Positions 12,801 through 25,643 of a stretch of DNA of 60,000 nucleotides are shown in pieces (position 1 is the first letter of the stretch; each line of letters opens with the position of its first letter). Source of the DNA: Cristatella mucedo (lineage: Eukaryota; Bryozoa; Phylactolaemata; Cristatellidae); NCBI GenBank assembly GCA_009760855.2, contig WPIO01000177.1, forward strand, positions 126,001 to 186,000, read 5' to 3'. The notes under the pieces are model-generated. The model ran no database searches, was not told where the DNA came from, and saw only the letters and a program-made list of their open reading frames with translations. The position numbers were made by a program, and so were the translations under genes.

Positions 12801-15800
12801 CTACGCCCAAGAGCGGCGCTGCACGGACTTCGGTGGCGGCCGGAAAGCTCACACTATGTTCACAAGTAGCGTCACTGTCCCCAGTGTAGGTCTATAGACG
12901 ACATGTCCGATAAAAATATTAGCTTCGCCGGAGACAGCTTGCTTGTAAGCGGCGCCGCCGCATCTATAGCCGAGTCCGTGCAGCACCACACTACGCCCAA
13001 GAGCGGCGCCGCACGGACTTCGGTGGCGGCCAAAAAGCTCACACGTTGTTCACAAGAAGCTTCACTGTGCCGAGTGTAGGTCGATAGACGATGTGTCCGA
13101 TAAAAATATTAGCTTCGCCGGAGACAGCTCGCTTCTAATCGGCGCCGCCGCATCTGTAGCCGAGTCCGTGCAGCACCAATGTACGCCCAAGAGCGGCGCC
13201 GCACGGACTTCGGTGGCGGCTAAAAAGCTCACACGTTGTTCATAAGAAGCGTCACTGTTCGAAGTATAGCTCGATAGACGACATGTCCGATAAATATATT
13301 ACCGTAACCGGAGCTAGCTTGCTTCTGAGCGGCGGCTTTTGTTGCCGAGTCCGAGCCGCTCCACCCTGCGCCCAAGAGCAGCGCTGCTCGGACATCGGTG
13401 GCGGCCGAGAAGCTCACACTATGTTCACAAGAAGCGTCACTGTCCCCAGTGTAGGTCTATAGACGACATGTCCGATAAAAATATTAGCTTCGCCGGAGAC
13501 AGCTTGCTTGTAAGCGGCGCCGCCGCATCTATAGCCGAGTCCGTGCAGCACCACCCTACGCCCAAGAGCGGCGCTGCACGGACTTCTGTGGCAGCCGAAA
13601 AGCTCACACGTTGTTCATAAGAAGCGTCACTGTCCGAAGTGTAGCTCGATAGACGACATGTCCAATAAAATATTAGCGTCGCCGGAGCCAGCTTGCTTCT
13701 GAGCGGTACCGCCGCATCTGTAGCCGAGTCCGTGGAGCACCAGAGTACGCCCAAGAGCGGCGCTGCACGGACTTCGGTGCGGCCAAAAAGCTCACACGTT
13801 GTTCATAAGAAGCGTCACTGTGCCCAGTGTAGGTCTATAGATGACATGTCCGATAAAAATATTAGCGACGCCGGAGACAGCTTGCTTCTGAGCGGCGCCA
13901 CCGCATATGTAGCCGAGTCCGTGGAGCACCACCCTACGCCCAAGAGCGGCGCTGCACGGACTTCGGTGGCGGCCGAAAAGCTCACACGTTGTTCACAAGA
14001 AGCTTCACTGACCTGAGTGTAGATCGATAGACGATGTGTCCGATAAAAATGTTAGCGTCGCCGGAGCCAGCTTGCTTCTGAGCGGCGGCTTCTATTGCCG
14101 AGTCTGTGCCGCACCACCCTGAGCACAAGAGCAGCGCTGCCCGGACTTCTGTGGCGGCCGAAAAGCTCAGACGTTGTTCATAAGAAGCGTCACTGTCCAA
14201 AGTGTAGCTCGATAGACGACATGTCCGATAAAATATTAGCGTCGCCGGAGCCAGCTTGCTTCTGAGCGGCAGCGTCTGTTGCGGAGTCCGTGCCGGACCA
14301 CCCTGCGCCCAAGAGCGGCGCTGCGCGGACTTCGGTGGTGGCCGAAAAGCTCAAACGTTGTTCATAAGAAGCGTCACTGTCCCCAGTGAAGGTCTATAGA
14401 CAATATGTCCGATGAAAATATTAGCGACGCCGGAGACAGCTTGCTTCTAAGCGGCGCCACCGCATCTGTAGCCGAGTCCGTGCAGCACCACCCTACGCCC
14501 AAGTGCGGCGCTGCACGGACTTCGGTGGCGGCCGAAAAGCTCACACGTTGTTCACAAGAAGCTTCACTGTGCTGAGTGTAGGTCGATAGACGATGTGTCC
14601 GATAAAAATAATAACGTCGCCGTAGCCAGCTTGCTTCTGAGCGGCGGCGTCTATTGACGTGTCCGTGCCGCACCACCCTGCGCCCAAGAGAGGCGCTGCA
14701 CGGACTTCGGTGGCGGCCGAAAAGCTCACATGTTGTTCATAAGAAGCGTCACTGTCCAAAGTGTAGCTCGATAGACGACATGTCCGATAAAATATAAGCA
14801 TCGCCGGAGCCAGCTTGCTTCTGAGCGGCGGCGTCAGTTGCCAAGTCCGTGCCGCACCACCCTACGCCCAAGAGCAGCGCTGCACGGACTTCGGTGGCGG
14901 CCGAAAAGCTCACACGTTGTTCACGAGAAGCGTGACTCTCCGAAGTGTAGCTCGATAGACGACATGTCCGATAAAACTATTAGCGTCGCAGAAGCCAGCT
15001 TGCTTCTAAGCGGCGCCGCCACATCTTTAGCCGAGTCCGTGCAGCACCACCCTACGCCCAAGAGCGGCGCTGCACGGACTTCGGTGGCGGCCGAAAAGCT
15101 CACACGTTGTTCATAAGAAGCGTCACTGTCCCCAGTGTAGCTCGATAGACGACATGTCCGATAAAAATATTAGCGACGCCGGAGACAGCTTGCTTCTAAG
15201 CGGCGCCACCGCATATGTAGCCGAGTCCGTGCAATACCACCCTACGCCCAAGAACGGCGCTGCACTGACTTAGGTGGCGGCCGAAAAGCTCACACGTCGT
15301 TCACAAGAAGCGTCACTCTCCGAAGTGTAGCTCGATAGACGACATTTCCGATAAAAATATTAGCGTCGCAGGAGCCAGCTTGCTTCTGACCGGCGCCGCC
15401 ACATCTGTAGCCGAATCCGTGAAGCACCACCCTACGCCCAAGAGCGGAGCTGCACGGACTTCGGTGGCTGCCGAAAAGCTCACCCGTTGTTAACAAGAAG
15501 CTTCACTGTGCCGAGTGTAGGTCGATAGACGATGTGTCCGATAAAAATATTAGCGTCGCAGGAGCCAGCTTGCTTCTGAGCGGCGGCGTCTATTGCCGAG
15601 TCAGTGCCGCACCACCCGACGCCCTAGAGCGGCGCTGCACGGACTTCGGTGGCGGCCGAAAAGCTCACACGTTGTTCATAAGAAGCGTCACTGTCCAAAA
15701 GTAGCTCGATAGACGACATGTCCGATAAAATATTAGCGTCGCCGGAGCCAGCTTGCTTCTGAGGAGCGGCGTCTGTTGCGGAGTCCGTGCCGCACCACTC

Positions 15801-16379
15801 TTCGCCCAAGAGCGGCGCTGCTCGGACTTCGGTGGCGGCCGAAAAGCTCACACGTTGTTCATAAGAAGCGTCACTGTCTAAAAGTAGCTCGATAGACGAC
15901 ATGTCCGATAAAATATTGGCGTCGCCGGAGCCAGCTTGCTTCTGAGCGGCGGCGTCTGTTGTGGAGTCCGTGCCGGACCACCCAACGCCCAAGAGCGGCG
16001 CTGCACGGACTTCGGTGGCGGCCGAAAAGCTCACACGTTGTTCATAAGAAGCGTCACTGTCCCCAATGTAGCTCTATAGACGACATGTCCGATAAAAATA
16101 TTAGCGACGCCGGAGACAGCTTGCTTCTAAGCGGCGCCACCGCATCTGTAGCCGAGTCCGTGCAGCACCACCCTACGCCCAAGAGCGGCGCTGCACGGAC
16201 TTCGGTGGCGGCCGAAAAGCTCACACGTTGTTCATAACAAGCGTCACTGTCCCCAGTGTAGCTCTATAGACGACATGTCCGATAAAAATATTAGCTACGC
16301 TGGAGACAGCTTGCTTCTAAGCGGCGCCACCGCATCTGTAGCTGAGTCCATGCAGCACCACCCTACGCCCAAGAGCGGC

Positions 16380-16785
16380 GCTGCACGGACTTCGGTGGCG
16401 GCCGAAAAGCTCACACGTTGATCACAAGAAGCTTCACTGTGCCGAGTGTAGGTCGATAGACGATGTGTCCGATAAAAACATTAGCGTCGCAGGAGCCAGC
16501 TTGCTTCTGAGCGGCAGCGTCTATTGCCGAGTCCGTGCCACACCACCCTGCGCCCAAGAGCGGCGCTGCACGGACTTCGGTGGCGGCCGAAAAGCTCACA
16601 CGTTGATCACAAGAAGCTTCACTGTGCCGAGTGTAGGTCGATAGACGATGTGTCCGATAAAAACATTAGCGTCGCAGGAGCCAGCTTGCTTCTGAGCGGC
16701 AGCGTCTATTGCCGAGTCCGTGCCACACCACCCTGCGCCCAAGAGCGGCGCTGCACGGACTTCGGTGGCGGCCGAAAAGCTCACA
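16380..16785. repeat. Two virtually identical adjacent 185-bp satellite monomers
   Basis: The unit starting TCACACGTTGATCACAAG at 16411 is repeated at 16596 with no difference that I can see across the 185-bp unit. Both carry the uncommon variants AAACATTAGC and GTGCCACACC. This points to a very recent single-monomer duplication, or local gene conversion. Confidence 0.85.
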
Positions 16786-17749
16786 CGTTGTTAATAAGAA
16801 GCGTCACTGTCAAAAAGTAGCTCTATAGACGACATGTCCGATAAATATATTAGCGTCCCTGGAGCCAGCTTGCTTCTGAACGGCGGCGTCTGTTGCGGAG
16901 TCCGTGCCGGACTACCCTACGCCCAAGAGCGGCGCTGCACGGACTTCGGTGGCGGCCGAAAAGCTCACACGTTGTTCACAAGAAGCGTCACTGTCCCCAG
17001 TGTAGGTCTATTGACGACATGTCCGATAAAAATATTAGCGACACCGGAGACAGCTTGCTTCTAAGCGGCACCACCGCATCTGTAGCCGAGTCCGTGCCGC
17101 ACCACCCTACGCCCAAGAGCGGCGATGCACGGACTTCGGTGGCGGTCAAAAGCTCACACGTTGTTCACAAGAACCTTCACTGACCTGAATGTAGGTCGAT
17201 GGACGATGTGTCCGATAAAAATATTACCGTCGCCGGAGCCAGCTTGCTTCTGAGCGGCGGCGTCTATTGCCGTCTATTGCCGAGTCCGTGCCGCACCACC
17301 CTACGCCCAAGAGCGGCGCTGCACGGACTTCGGTGGCGGCCGAAAAGCTCACACGTTGTTCACAAGAACCTTCACTGACCTGAATGTAGGTCGATGGACG
17401 ATGTGTCCGATAAAAATATTACCGTCGCCGGAGCCAGCTTGCTTCTGAGCGGCGGCGTCTATTGCCGAGTCCGTGCCGCACCACCCTGAGCCCAAGAGCA
17501 GCGCTTCTCGGACTTCGGTGGCGGCCGAAAAGCTCACACGTTGTTTACAAGAAGCGTCACTCTCCGAAGTGTAGCTCGATAGACGACATGTCCGATAAAA
17601 ATATTAGCGTCGCAGGAGCCAGCTTGCTTCTGAGCGGCGCCGCCGCATCTTTAGCCGAGTCCGTGCAGCACCACCCTACGCCCAAGAGCGGCGCTGCACG
17701 GACTTCGGAGGCGGCCGAAAAGCTCACACGTTGATCACAAGAAGCTTCA

Positions 17750-17890
17750 CTGTGCCGAGTGTAGGTCGATAGACGATGTGTCGATAGACGATCCGAAAAA
17801 TAGCGGCGTCGCAGGAGCCAGCTTGCTTCTGAGCGCGCACGCGTCTATTGCCGAGTCCGTGCCACACCACCCCTACGCATAAAAATATTA
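17750..17890. repeat. Rearranged, truncated satellite monomer
   Basis: The monomer is disrupted: GTCGATAGACGAT is repeated back to back, the usual TCCGATAAAAATATT is altered to TCCGAAAAATAGCGG, and the second half jumps from CACCACCCCTACGCA straight into the AAAAATATTAGCGACACC start of the next unit. The 3' copy 17880-18036 matches 17030-17190, suggesting that a duplicated block was joined at a broken monomer. Confidence 0.7.
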
Positions 17891-20800
17891 GCGACACCGG
17901 AGACAGCTTGCTTCTAAGCGGCACCACCGCATCTGTAGCCGAGTCCGTGCCGCACCACCCTACGCCCAAGAGCGGCGATGCACGGACTTCGGTGGCGGTC
18001 AAAAGCTCACACGTTGTTCACAAGAAACTTCACTGACCTGAGTGTAGGTCGATGGACGATGTGTCCGATAAAAATATTACCGTCGCCGGAGCCAGCTTGC
18101 TTCTGAGCGGCGGCGTCTATTGCCGAGTCCGTGCCGCACCACCCTGAGCCCATGAGCGGCGCTGCATGGACTTCGGTGGAGGCTAAAAAGCTCAGACGTT
18201 GTTCATCAGAAGCGTCACTGTCCGAAGTGTAGCTCGATAGACGACAGGTCCGGTAAAAATATTAGCGTCGCCGGAGCCATCTTGCTTCTGAGCGGCGGCG
18301 TCTATTGCCGAGTCCGTGCCGCACCACCCTACGCCCAAGAGCGGCGCTGCACGGACTTCGGTGGCGGCCGAAAAGCTCACACGTTGATCACAAGAAGCTT
18401 CACTGTGCCGAGTGTAGGTCGATAGACGATGTGTCCGATAAAAACATTAGCGTCGCAGGAGCCAGCTTGCTTCTAAGCGGCGGCGTGTGTTGCCGAGTCC
18501 GAGCCGCTTTACCCTGCGCCCAAGAGCAGCGCTGCTCGGACTTCGGTGGCGGCCGAAAAGCTCACACGTTGTTTACAAAAAGCGTCACTCTCCGAAGTGT
18601 AGCTCGATAGACGACATGTCCGATAAAAATATTAGCGTCGCAGGAGCCAGCTTGCTTCTGAGCGGCGCCGCCGCATCTATAGCCGAGTCCGTGCAGCACC
18701 ACCCTACGCCCAAGAGCGGCGCTGCACGGACTTCGGAGGCGGCCGAAAAGCTCACACGTTAATCACAAGAAGCGTCACTTTCCCCAGTGTAGGTCTATAG
18801 ACGACATGTCCGATAAATATATTACCGTCGCCAGGCGAGCTTGCTTCTGAGCGGCGACGTCTGTTGCCGAGTCCGAGCCGCTTTACCCTGCGCCCAAGAG
18901 CAGCGCTGCTCGGACTTCGGTGGCGGCCGAATAGCTCACACGTTGTTTACAAGAAGCGTCACTCTCCGAAGTGTAGCTCGATAAACGACATGTCCGATAA
19001 AAATATTAGCGTCGCAGGAGCCAGCTTGCTTCTGAGCGGCGCAGCCGCATCTTTAGCCGAGTCCGTGCAGCACCACCCTACGCCCAAGAGCGGCGCTGCA
19101 CGGACTTCGGAGGCGGCCGAAAAGCTCACACGTTGATCACAAGAAGCTTCACTGTGCCGAGTGTAGGTCGATAGACGATGTGTCCGATAAAAACATTAGC
19201 GTCGAAGGAGCCAGCTTGCTTCTGAGCGGCGGCGTCTATTGCCGAGTCCGTGCCGCACCACCCTGCGCCCAAGAGCGGCGCTGCACGGACTTCGGTGGCG
19301 GCCGAAAAGCTCACACGTTGTTAATGAGAAGCGTCACTGTCCAAAAGTAGCTCTATAGACGACATGTCCGATAAATATATTAGCGTCGCCGGAGCCAGCT
19401 TGCTTCTGAGCGGCGGCGTCTGTTGCGGAGTCCGTGCCGGACTACCCTACGCCCAAGAGCGGCGCTGCACGGACTTCGGTGGCGGCCGAAAAGCTCACAC
19501 GTTGTTCACAAGAAGCGTCACTGTCCCCAGTGTAGGTCTATTGACGACATGTCCGATAAAAATATTAGCGACACCGGAGACAGCTTGCTTCTAAGCGTCA
19601 CCACCGCATCTGTAGCCGAGTCCGTGCAGCACCACCCTACGCCCAAGAGCGGCGCTGCACGGACTTCGGTGGCGGTCAAAAAGCTCACACGTTGTTCACA
19701 AGAACCTTCACTGACCTGAGTGTAGGTCGATGGACGATGTGTCCGATAAAAATATTACCGTCGCCGGAGCCAGCTTGCTTCTGAGCGGCGGCGTCTATTG
19801 CCGAGTCCGTGCCGCACCACCCTGAGCCCATGACCGGCGTTGCATGGACTTCGGTGGAGGCTAAAAAGCTCAGACGTTGTTCATAAGAAGCGTCACTGTC
19901 CGAAGTGTAGCTCGATAGACGACAGGTCTGATAAAAATATTAGCGTCGCCCGAGCCATCTTGCTTCTGAGCGGCGGCGTGTGTTGCCGAGTCCGAGCCGA
20001 CCACCCTACGCCTAAGAGCGGCGCATCACGGACTTCGGTGGCGGCCGAAAAGCTCACACGTTGTTCAGAAGAAGCGTCACTGTCCCCAGTGTAGGTCTAT
20101 AGACGACATGTCCGATAAAAATATTAGCGTCGCCGGAGCCAGCTTGCTTCTGAGCAGCGGCGTCTTTGGCCGAGTCCGTGCCGCACCACCCTACGCCCAA
20201 GAGCGGCGCTGCACCGACTTCGGTGGCGGCCGAAAAGCTCACACGTTGTTCATAAGAAGCGTCAGTGTCCGAAGTGTAGCTCGATAGACGACATGTCCGA
20301 AAAAATATTACTGTCGCCGGAGCCAGCTTGCTTCTCAGCGGCGGCGTCTGTTGCCGAGTCCGAGCCGCACCACGCTGCGCCCAAGAGCAGCGCTGCTCGG
20401 ACTTCGGTGGCGGCCGAAAACCTCACAGGTTGTTCACAAGAAGCTTCACTGTGCCGAGTGTAGGTCGATAGACGATGTGTCCGATAAAAATAATAGCGTC
20501 GCCGGAGCCAGCTAGCTTCTGAGCGGCGGCGTCTGTTGCCGAGTCCGAGCCGCACCACCCTTAGCCCAAGAGCGGCGCTGCACTGACTTCGGTGGCGGCT
20601 AAAAAGCTCACCGGTTGTTCATAAGAAGCGTTATTGTCAAAAAGTAGCTCGATAGACGATATGTCCGATAAAATAGTAGCGTCGCCAGAACCAGCTTGCT
20701 TCTGAGCGGCGGCGTCTGTTGCGGAGTCTGTGCCGGACCACCCTACGCCCAAGAGCGGCGCTGCGCGGACTTCGGTGGCGGCCGAAAACCTCACACGTTG

Positions 20801-23800
20801 TTCATAAGAAGCGTCACTGTCCCCAGTGTAAGTCTATAGACGACATGTCCGATAAAAATATTAGCGTCGCCGGAGACAGTTTGCTTTTGAGGAGCGCCGC
20901 CGCGTCTGTAGCCAAGTCCGTGCAGGACACCCTACGCCCAAGAGCGGCGCTTCACGGACTTCGGTGGCGGCCGAAAAGCTCACACGTTGTTCACAAAAAG
21001 CTTCACTGTCCCGAGTGTAGGTCGATGGACGATGAGTCCGATAAAAATATTAGCGTCGCCGGAGCCAGCTTGCTTCTGAGCGGCGGCGTCTTTGGCCGAG
21101 TCCGTGCCGCACCACCCTACGCCCAAGAGCGGCGCTTCACGGACTTCGGTAACGGCCGAAAAGCTCACACGTTGTTCATAAGAAGCGTCAGTGTCCGAAG
21201 TGTAGCTCGATAGACGACATGTCCGAAAAAATATTACCGTCGCCGGAGCCAGCTTGCTTCTCAGCGGCGGCGTCTGTTGCCGAGTCCGAGCCGCACCACG
21301 CTGCGCCCAAGAGCAGCGCTGTTCGGACTTCGGTGGCGGCCGAAAAGCTCACACGTTGTTCATAAGAAGCGTCAGTGTCCGAAGTGTAGCTCGATAGACG
21401 ACATGTCCGAAAAAATATTAGCGTCGCAGGAGCCAGCTTGCTTCTGAGCGGCGGCGTCTATTGCCGAGTCCGTGCCGCACCACCCTGCGCCCAAGAGCGG
21501 CGCTGCATGGACTTCGGTGGCGGCCGAAAAGCTCACACGTTGTTCATAAGAAGCGTCACTGTCCAAAGTGTAGCTCGATAGACGACATGTCCGATGAAAA
21601 TATTAGCGGCACCGGAGGCAGCTTGCTACTGAGCGGCGGTTGCCGCGTCTGTAGCCGAGTCCATGCAGCACCACGCTACGCCCAAGAACGGCGCTGCACG
21701 GACTTCGGTGGCGGCCGAACAACTCACACGTTGTTCACAAGAAGCGTCATTGTCCAAAGTGTAGCACGATAGACGACATGTCCGATAAAAAAATTAGCGT
21801 CACCGGTGTTAGCTTGCTTCTAAGCGGCGAAGCCGCACCTGTAGCCGAGTCCGTGCAGGACACCCTACGCCCTAGAGCGACGCTGCACGGACTTCGGTGG
21901 CGGCCGAAAAGCTCACACGTTGTTCACAAGAAGCTTCACTGTCCCGAGTGTAGGTCGATAGACGATGAGTCCGATAAAAATATTAGCGTCGCCGGAGCCA
22001 GCTTTCTTCTGAGCGGCGGCGTCTTTGGCCGAGTCCGTGCCGCACCACCCTACGCCCAAGAGCGGCGCTGCACGGACTTCGGTAACGGCCGAAAAGCTCA
22101 CACGTTGTTCATAAGAACCGTCAGTGTCCGAAGTGTAGCTCGATAGACGACATGTCCGAAAAAATATTACCGTCGCCGGAGCCAGCTTGCTTCTGAGCGG
22201 CGGCGTCTATTGCCGAGTCCGTGCCGCACCACCCTGCGCCCAAGAGCGGCGCTGCACGGACTTCGGTGGCGGCCGAAAAGCTCACACGTTGTTCATAAGA
22301 AGCGTCACTGTCCCAAATGTAGGTCTATAGACGACATGTCCGATAAAATATTAGCGTCGTCGGAGCCAGCTTGCGACTGAGCGGCGGCGTCTATTGCCGA
22401 GTCAGTGCCGCACCACCCAACCCCCAAATGCGGCGCTGCACGGACTTCGGTGGCGGCCAAAAAGCTCACACGTTGTTCACAAGAAGCGTCACTCTCCGAA
22501 GTGTAGTTCGATAGACGACATGTCCGATAAAAATATTAGCGTCGCCGGAGCCATCTTCCTTCTGAGTGGCGGCGTCTGTGACCGAGTCCGAGCCGCCCCA
22601 CCCTGCGCCCAAGAGCAGCGCTGCTCGGACTTCGGTGGCGGCCGAAAACCTCACACGTTGTTAACAAGAAGCTTCACTGTGCCGAGTGTAGGTCGATAGA
22701 AGATGTGTCCGATAAAAATATTAGCGTCGCAGGAGCCAGCTTGCTTCTGAGCGGCGGCGTCAGTTGCCGAGTCCGTGCCGCACCACCCTGCGCCCAAGAG
22801 CGGCGCTGCACGGACTTCGGTGGCTGCCGAAAAGCTCACACGTTGTTTACAAGAAGCGTCACTGTCCCCAGTGTAGCTCGATATACGACATGCCCGATAA
22901 AAATATTACAGTCGCCGGAACCAGCTTGCTTCTGAGCGGCGGCGTCTATTTCCGAGTCCGAGCCGCACCACCCTACGCCCAAGAGCTGCGCTGCACGGAC
23001 TTCGGTGGCGGCCGAAAAGCTCACACGTTGTTCACAAGAAGCGTCATTGTCTAAAGTGTAGCTCGATAGACGACATGTCCGATAAAAAAATTAGCGTCGC
23101 CGGTGTCAGCTTGCTTCTGAGCGGCGGTTGCCGCGTCTGTTGCCGAGTCCGTGCAGCACCATTCTACGCACAAGAGCGGCGCTGCACGGACTTCGGTGGC
23201 GGCCGAAAAGCTCACACGTTGTTCATAAGAAGCGTCACTGTCCCAAATGTAGGTCTATAGACGACATGTCCGATAAAATATTAGCGTCGTCGGAGCCATC
23301 TTGCTTCTGAGTGGCGGCGTCTGTGACCGAGTCCGAGCCGCCCCACCCTGCGCCCAAGAGCAGCGCTGCTCGGACTTCGGTGGCGGCCGAAAACCTCACA
23401 CGTTGTTAACAAGAAGCTTCACTGTGCCGAGTGTAGGTCGATAGAAGATGTGTCCGATAAAAATATTAGCGTCGCAGGAGCCAGCTTGCTTCTGAGCGGC
23501 GGCGTCAGTTGCCGAGTCCGTGCCGCACCACCCTGCGCCCAAGAGCAGCGGTGCTCGGACTTCGGTGGCGGCCAAAATACTCACACGTTGTTCACAAGAA
23601 GCGTCACCCTCCGAAGTGTAGCTCGATGGACGACATGTCCGATAACAATATTAGCGTCGCAGGAGCCAGCTTTCTTCTGAGCGGCGCCGCCGCATCTGTA
23701 GCCGAATCCGTGCAGCACCACAGTACGCCCAAGAGCGGCGCTGCACGGACTTCGGTGGCGGCCGAAAAGCTTACACGTTGTTCACTAGAAGCTTCACTGT

Positions 23801-23929
23801 GCTGAGTGTAGGTCGATAGACGATGTGTCCGATAAAAATAATAGCGTCGCCGGAGCCATTTTGCTTCTGAGAGGCGGCGTCTGTTGCCGAGTCCGAGCCG
23901 ACCACCCTACGCCTAAGAGCGGCGCTGCA

Positions 23930-24260
23930 CGGACTTCGGTGGCGGCCGAAAAGCCAGCTTGCCCTACGCCCTAAGCAGCGGCGCTGCACTACAGAACGCC
24001 CAAGAGCGGCGCTGCACGGACTTCGGTGGCGGCCGAAAAGCACACACGTTGTTCACAAGAAACGTCTTTGTCCCCAGTGTAGGTCAATAGACGACATGTC
24101 CGATAAAAATATTAGCGTCAGCGGAGACAGCTTGGAGACAGCTTGCGAGTTGCAGGACACCCTACGCCCAAGAGCGACGCTGCGCCGCCGAAAAGCATCT
24201 GTAGCCGAGTCCGTGCAGCACCACAGTCGCGGAGCCAGCCCAAGAGCGTGCCGCGCTGCA
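23930..24260. repeat. Scrambled satellite segment near the array edge
   Basis: Monomer pieces are joined out of order here: AAAAGCCAGCTTGCCC fuses two usually distant blocks, GGAGACAGCTTGGAGACAGC is a short internal duplication, and a stretch around 24180-24260 mixes CGCCGAAAAG, CGGAGCCAGCCC and GCGCTGCAAGAGCGG. Normal monomers resume near 24260. Illegitimate recombination at the decaying edge of an array would give this pattern. Confidence 0.7.
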
Positions 24261-25643
24261 AGAGCGGCGCTGCACGGACTTCGGTGGCGGCCGAAAAGCT
24301 CACACGTTGTTCACAAGAAGCTTCACTGTGCCGAGTGTAGGTCGATAGACGATGTGTCCGATAAAAATATTAGCGTCGCCGCAGCCAGCTTGCTTCTGAG
24401 CGGCGACGTCTATTGCCGAGTCCGTGCCGCATCACCCTGAGCCCAAGGGCGGCGCTGCACGGACTTCGGTGGTGGCTACAAAGCTCACACGTTGTTCATA
24501 AGAAGCGTCACTGTCCCCAGTGAAGGTCTATAGACGTCAGGTCCGATAAAAATATTAGCGTCGCCGGAGACAGCTTGCTTCTAAGCGGCGCCGCCGCATC
24601 TTTAGCCGTGTCCGTGCCGCACTACAGAACGCCCAAGAGCGGCGCTGCACGGACTTCGGTGGCGGCCGAAAACCTCACACGTTGTTCAGAAGAAGCTTCA
24701 CTGACCCGAGTGTAGGTCGATAGACGACATTTCCGATAAAAATATTAGCGTCGCCGGAGCCATCTTCCTTCTGAGCGGCGGCGTCTATAGCCGAGTCCGT
24801 GCCGCACCACCCTACGCCCAAGAGCGGCGCTGCACGGACTTCGGTGGCGGCCGAAAAGCTCACACGTTGTTCACAAGAAGCTTCACTGTGCCTAGTGTAG
24901 GTCGATAGACGATGTGTCCGATAAAAATAATAGCGTCGCCGGAGCCAGCTTGCTTCTGAGCGGCGGCGTCTATTGCCGTGTCCGTGCCGCACCACCCTGC
25001 GCCCAAGAGCGGCGCCTCACGGACTTCGGTGGCGGCCGAAAAGCTCACACGTTGTTCATAAGAAGCGTCACTGTCCAAAGTGTAGCTCGATAGACGACAT
25101 GTCCGATAAAATATTAGCGTCGCCGGAGCCAGCTTGCTTCTGAGCGGCGGCGTCTGTTGCCGAGTCCGAGCCGCACCACCCTACGCCCAAGAGCAGCGCT
25201 GCACGGACTTCGGTGGCGGCCGAAAAGCTCACACGTTGTTCACAAGAAACGTCACTCTCCGAAGTGTAGCTCGATAGACGACATGTCCGTTAAAAATATT
25301 AGCGTCGCAGGAGCCAGCTTTCTTCTGAGCGGCGCCGCCACATCTGTAGCCGAGTCCGTGCAGCACCACTCTACGCCCAAGAGCGGCGCTGCACGGACTT
25401 CGGTGGCGGCCGAAAAGCTTACACGTTGTTCACAAGAAACGTCAATGTCCAATGTGTAGCTCGATAGACGACATGTCCGATAAAAATATTAGCGTCACCG
25501 GAGTCAGCTTGCTTCTGAGCGGCGGTTGCCGCGTCTGTTGCCGAGTCCGTGCAGCACCACCCTTCGCCCAAGAGCCGTCTGCACGGACTTCGGTGCCGCC
25601 GAAAAGCTCAAACGTTGTTCACAAGAAGCGTCACTGTTCCGAG

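Larger units (their letters stand above)
1108..16090. repeat. Higher-order organisation of the satellite (~4.1 and ~8.6 kb periods)
   Basis: Diagnostic monomer variants recur in the same order. The junction TATAGATGACATGTCC occurs near 1131, 5244 and 13842, giving spacings of 4113 bp (22 monomers) and 8598 bp (46 monomers). A monomer pair beginning near 1271 recurs near 5384, 9866 and 13982. The variant with TCTGATAAAACTATT occurs near 3375 and 11780, 8404 bp apart. Spacing shifts of about 190 bp between blocks (8404, 8598, 8788) show single-monomer gains or losses. This is the signature of repeated unequal exchange over multi-monomer units. The region right of about 16.5 kb does not follow this pattern. 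Confidence 0.8.
1..25643. repeat. Satellite DNA array, ~187-bp monomer, about 137 copies
   Basis: A tandem array begins before the window and stops where the monomer text breaks off after TGTTCCGAGT near 25643. Using TCCGAT as a phase marker, successive monomers start at 21, 206, 390, 579, 764, 949, 1138, 1328, 1513, 1697 and 1887, so unit lengths are 184-190 bp. Invariant blocks include CGGACTTCGGTGGCGGCCG, AAGCTCACACGTTG and GCCAGCTTGCTTCTGAGCGG. Two length classes exist: about 185 bp (GCGGCGGCGTCTATTGCCG type) and about 190 bp (GCGCCGCCGCATCTGTAGCC type). A period close to one nucleosome repeat and higher-order order are typical of centromeric or pericentromeric satellites; that location is inference. 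Open frames run through the monomers on both strands, but I see no coding constraint. A ~190-bp satellite has been described in Ixodes ticks; I could not compare it. Confidence 0.97.

Noticed and set aside
1-25643. CRISPR array
   Set aside because: The repeats are contiguous ~187-bp monomers with no variable spacers, in an animal genome.
1-25643. CENP-B box in the satellite
   Set aside because: No monomer contains a match to the NTTCGNNNNANNCGGGN core that I could find.
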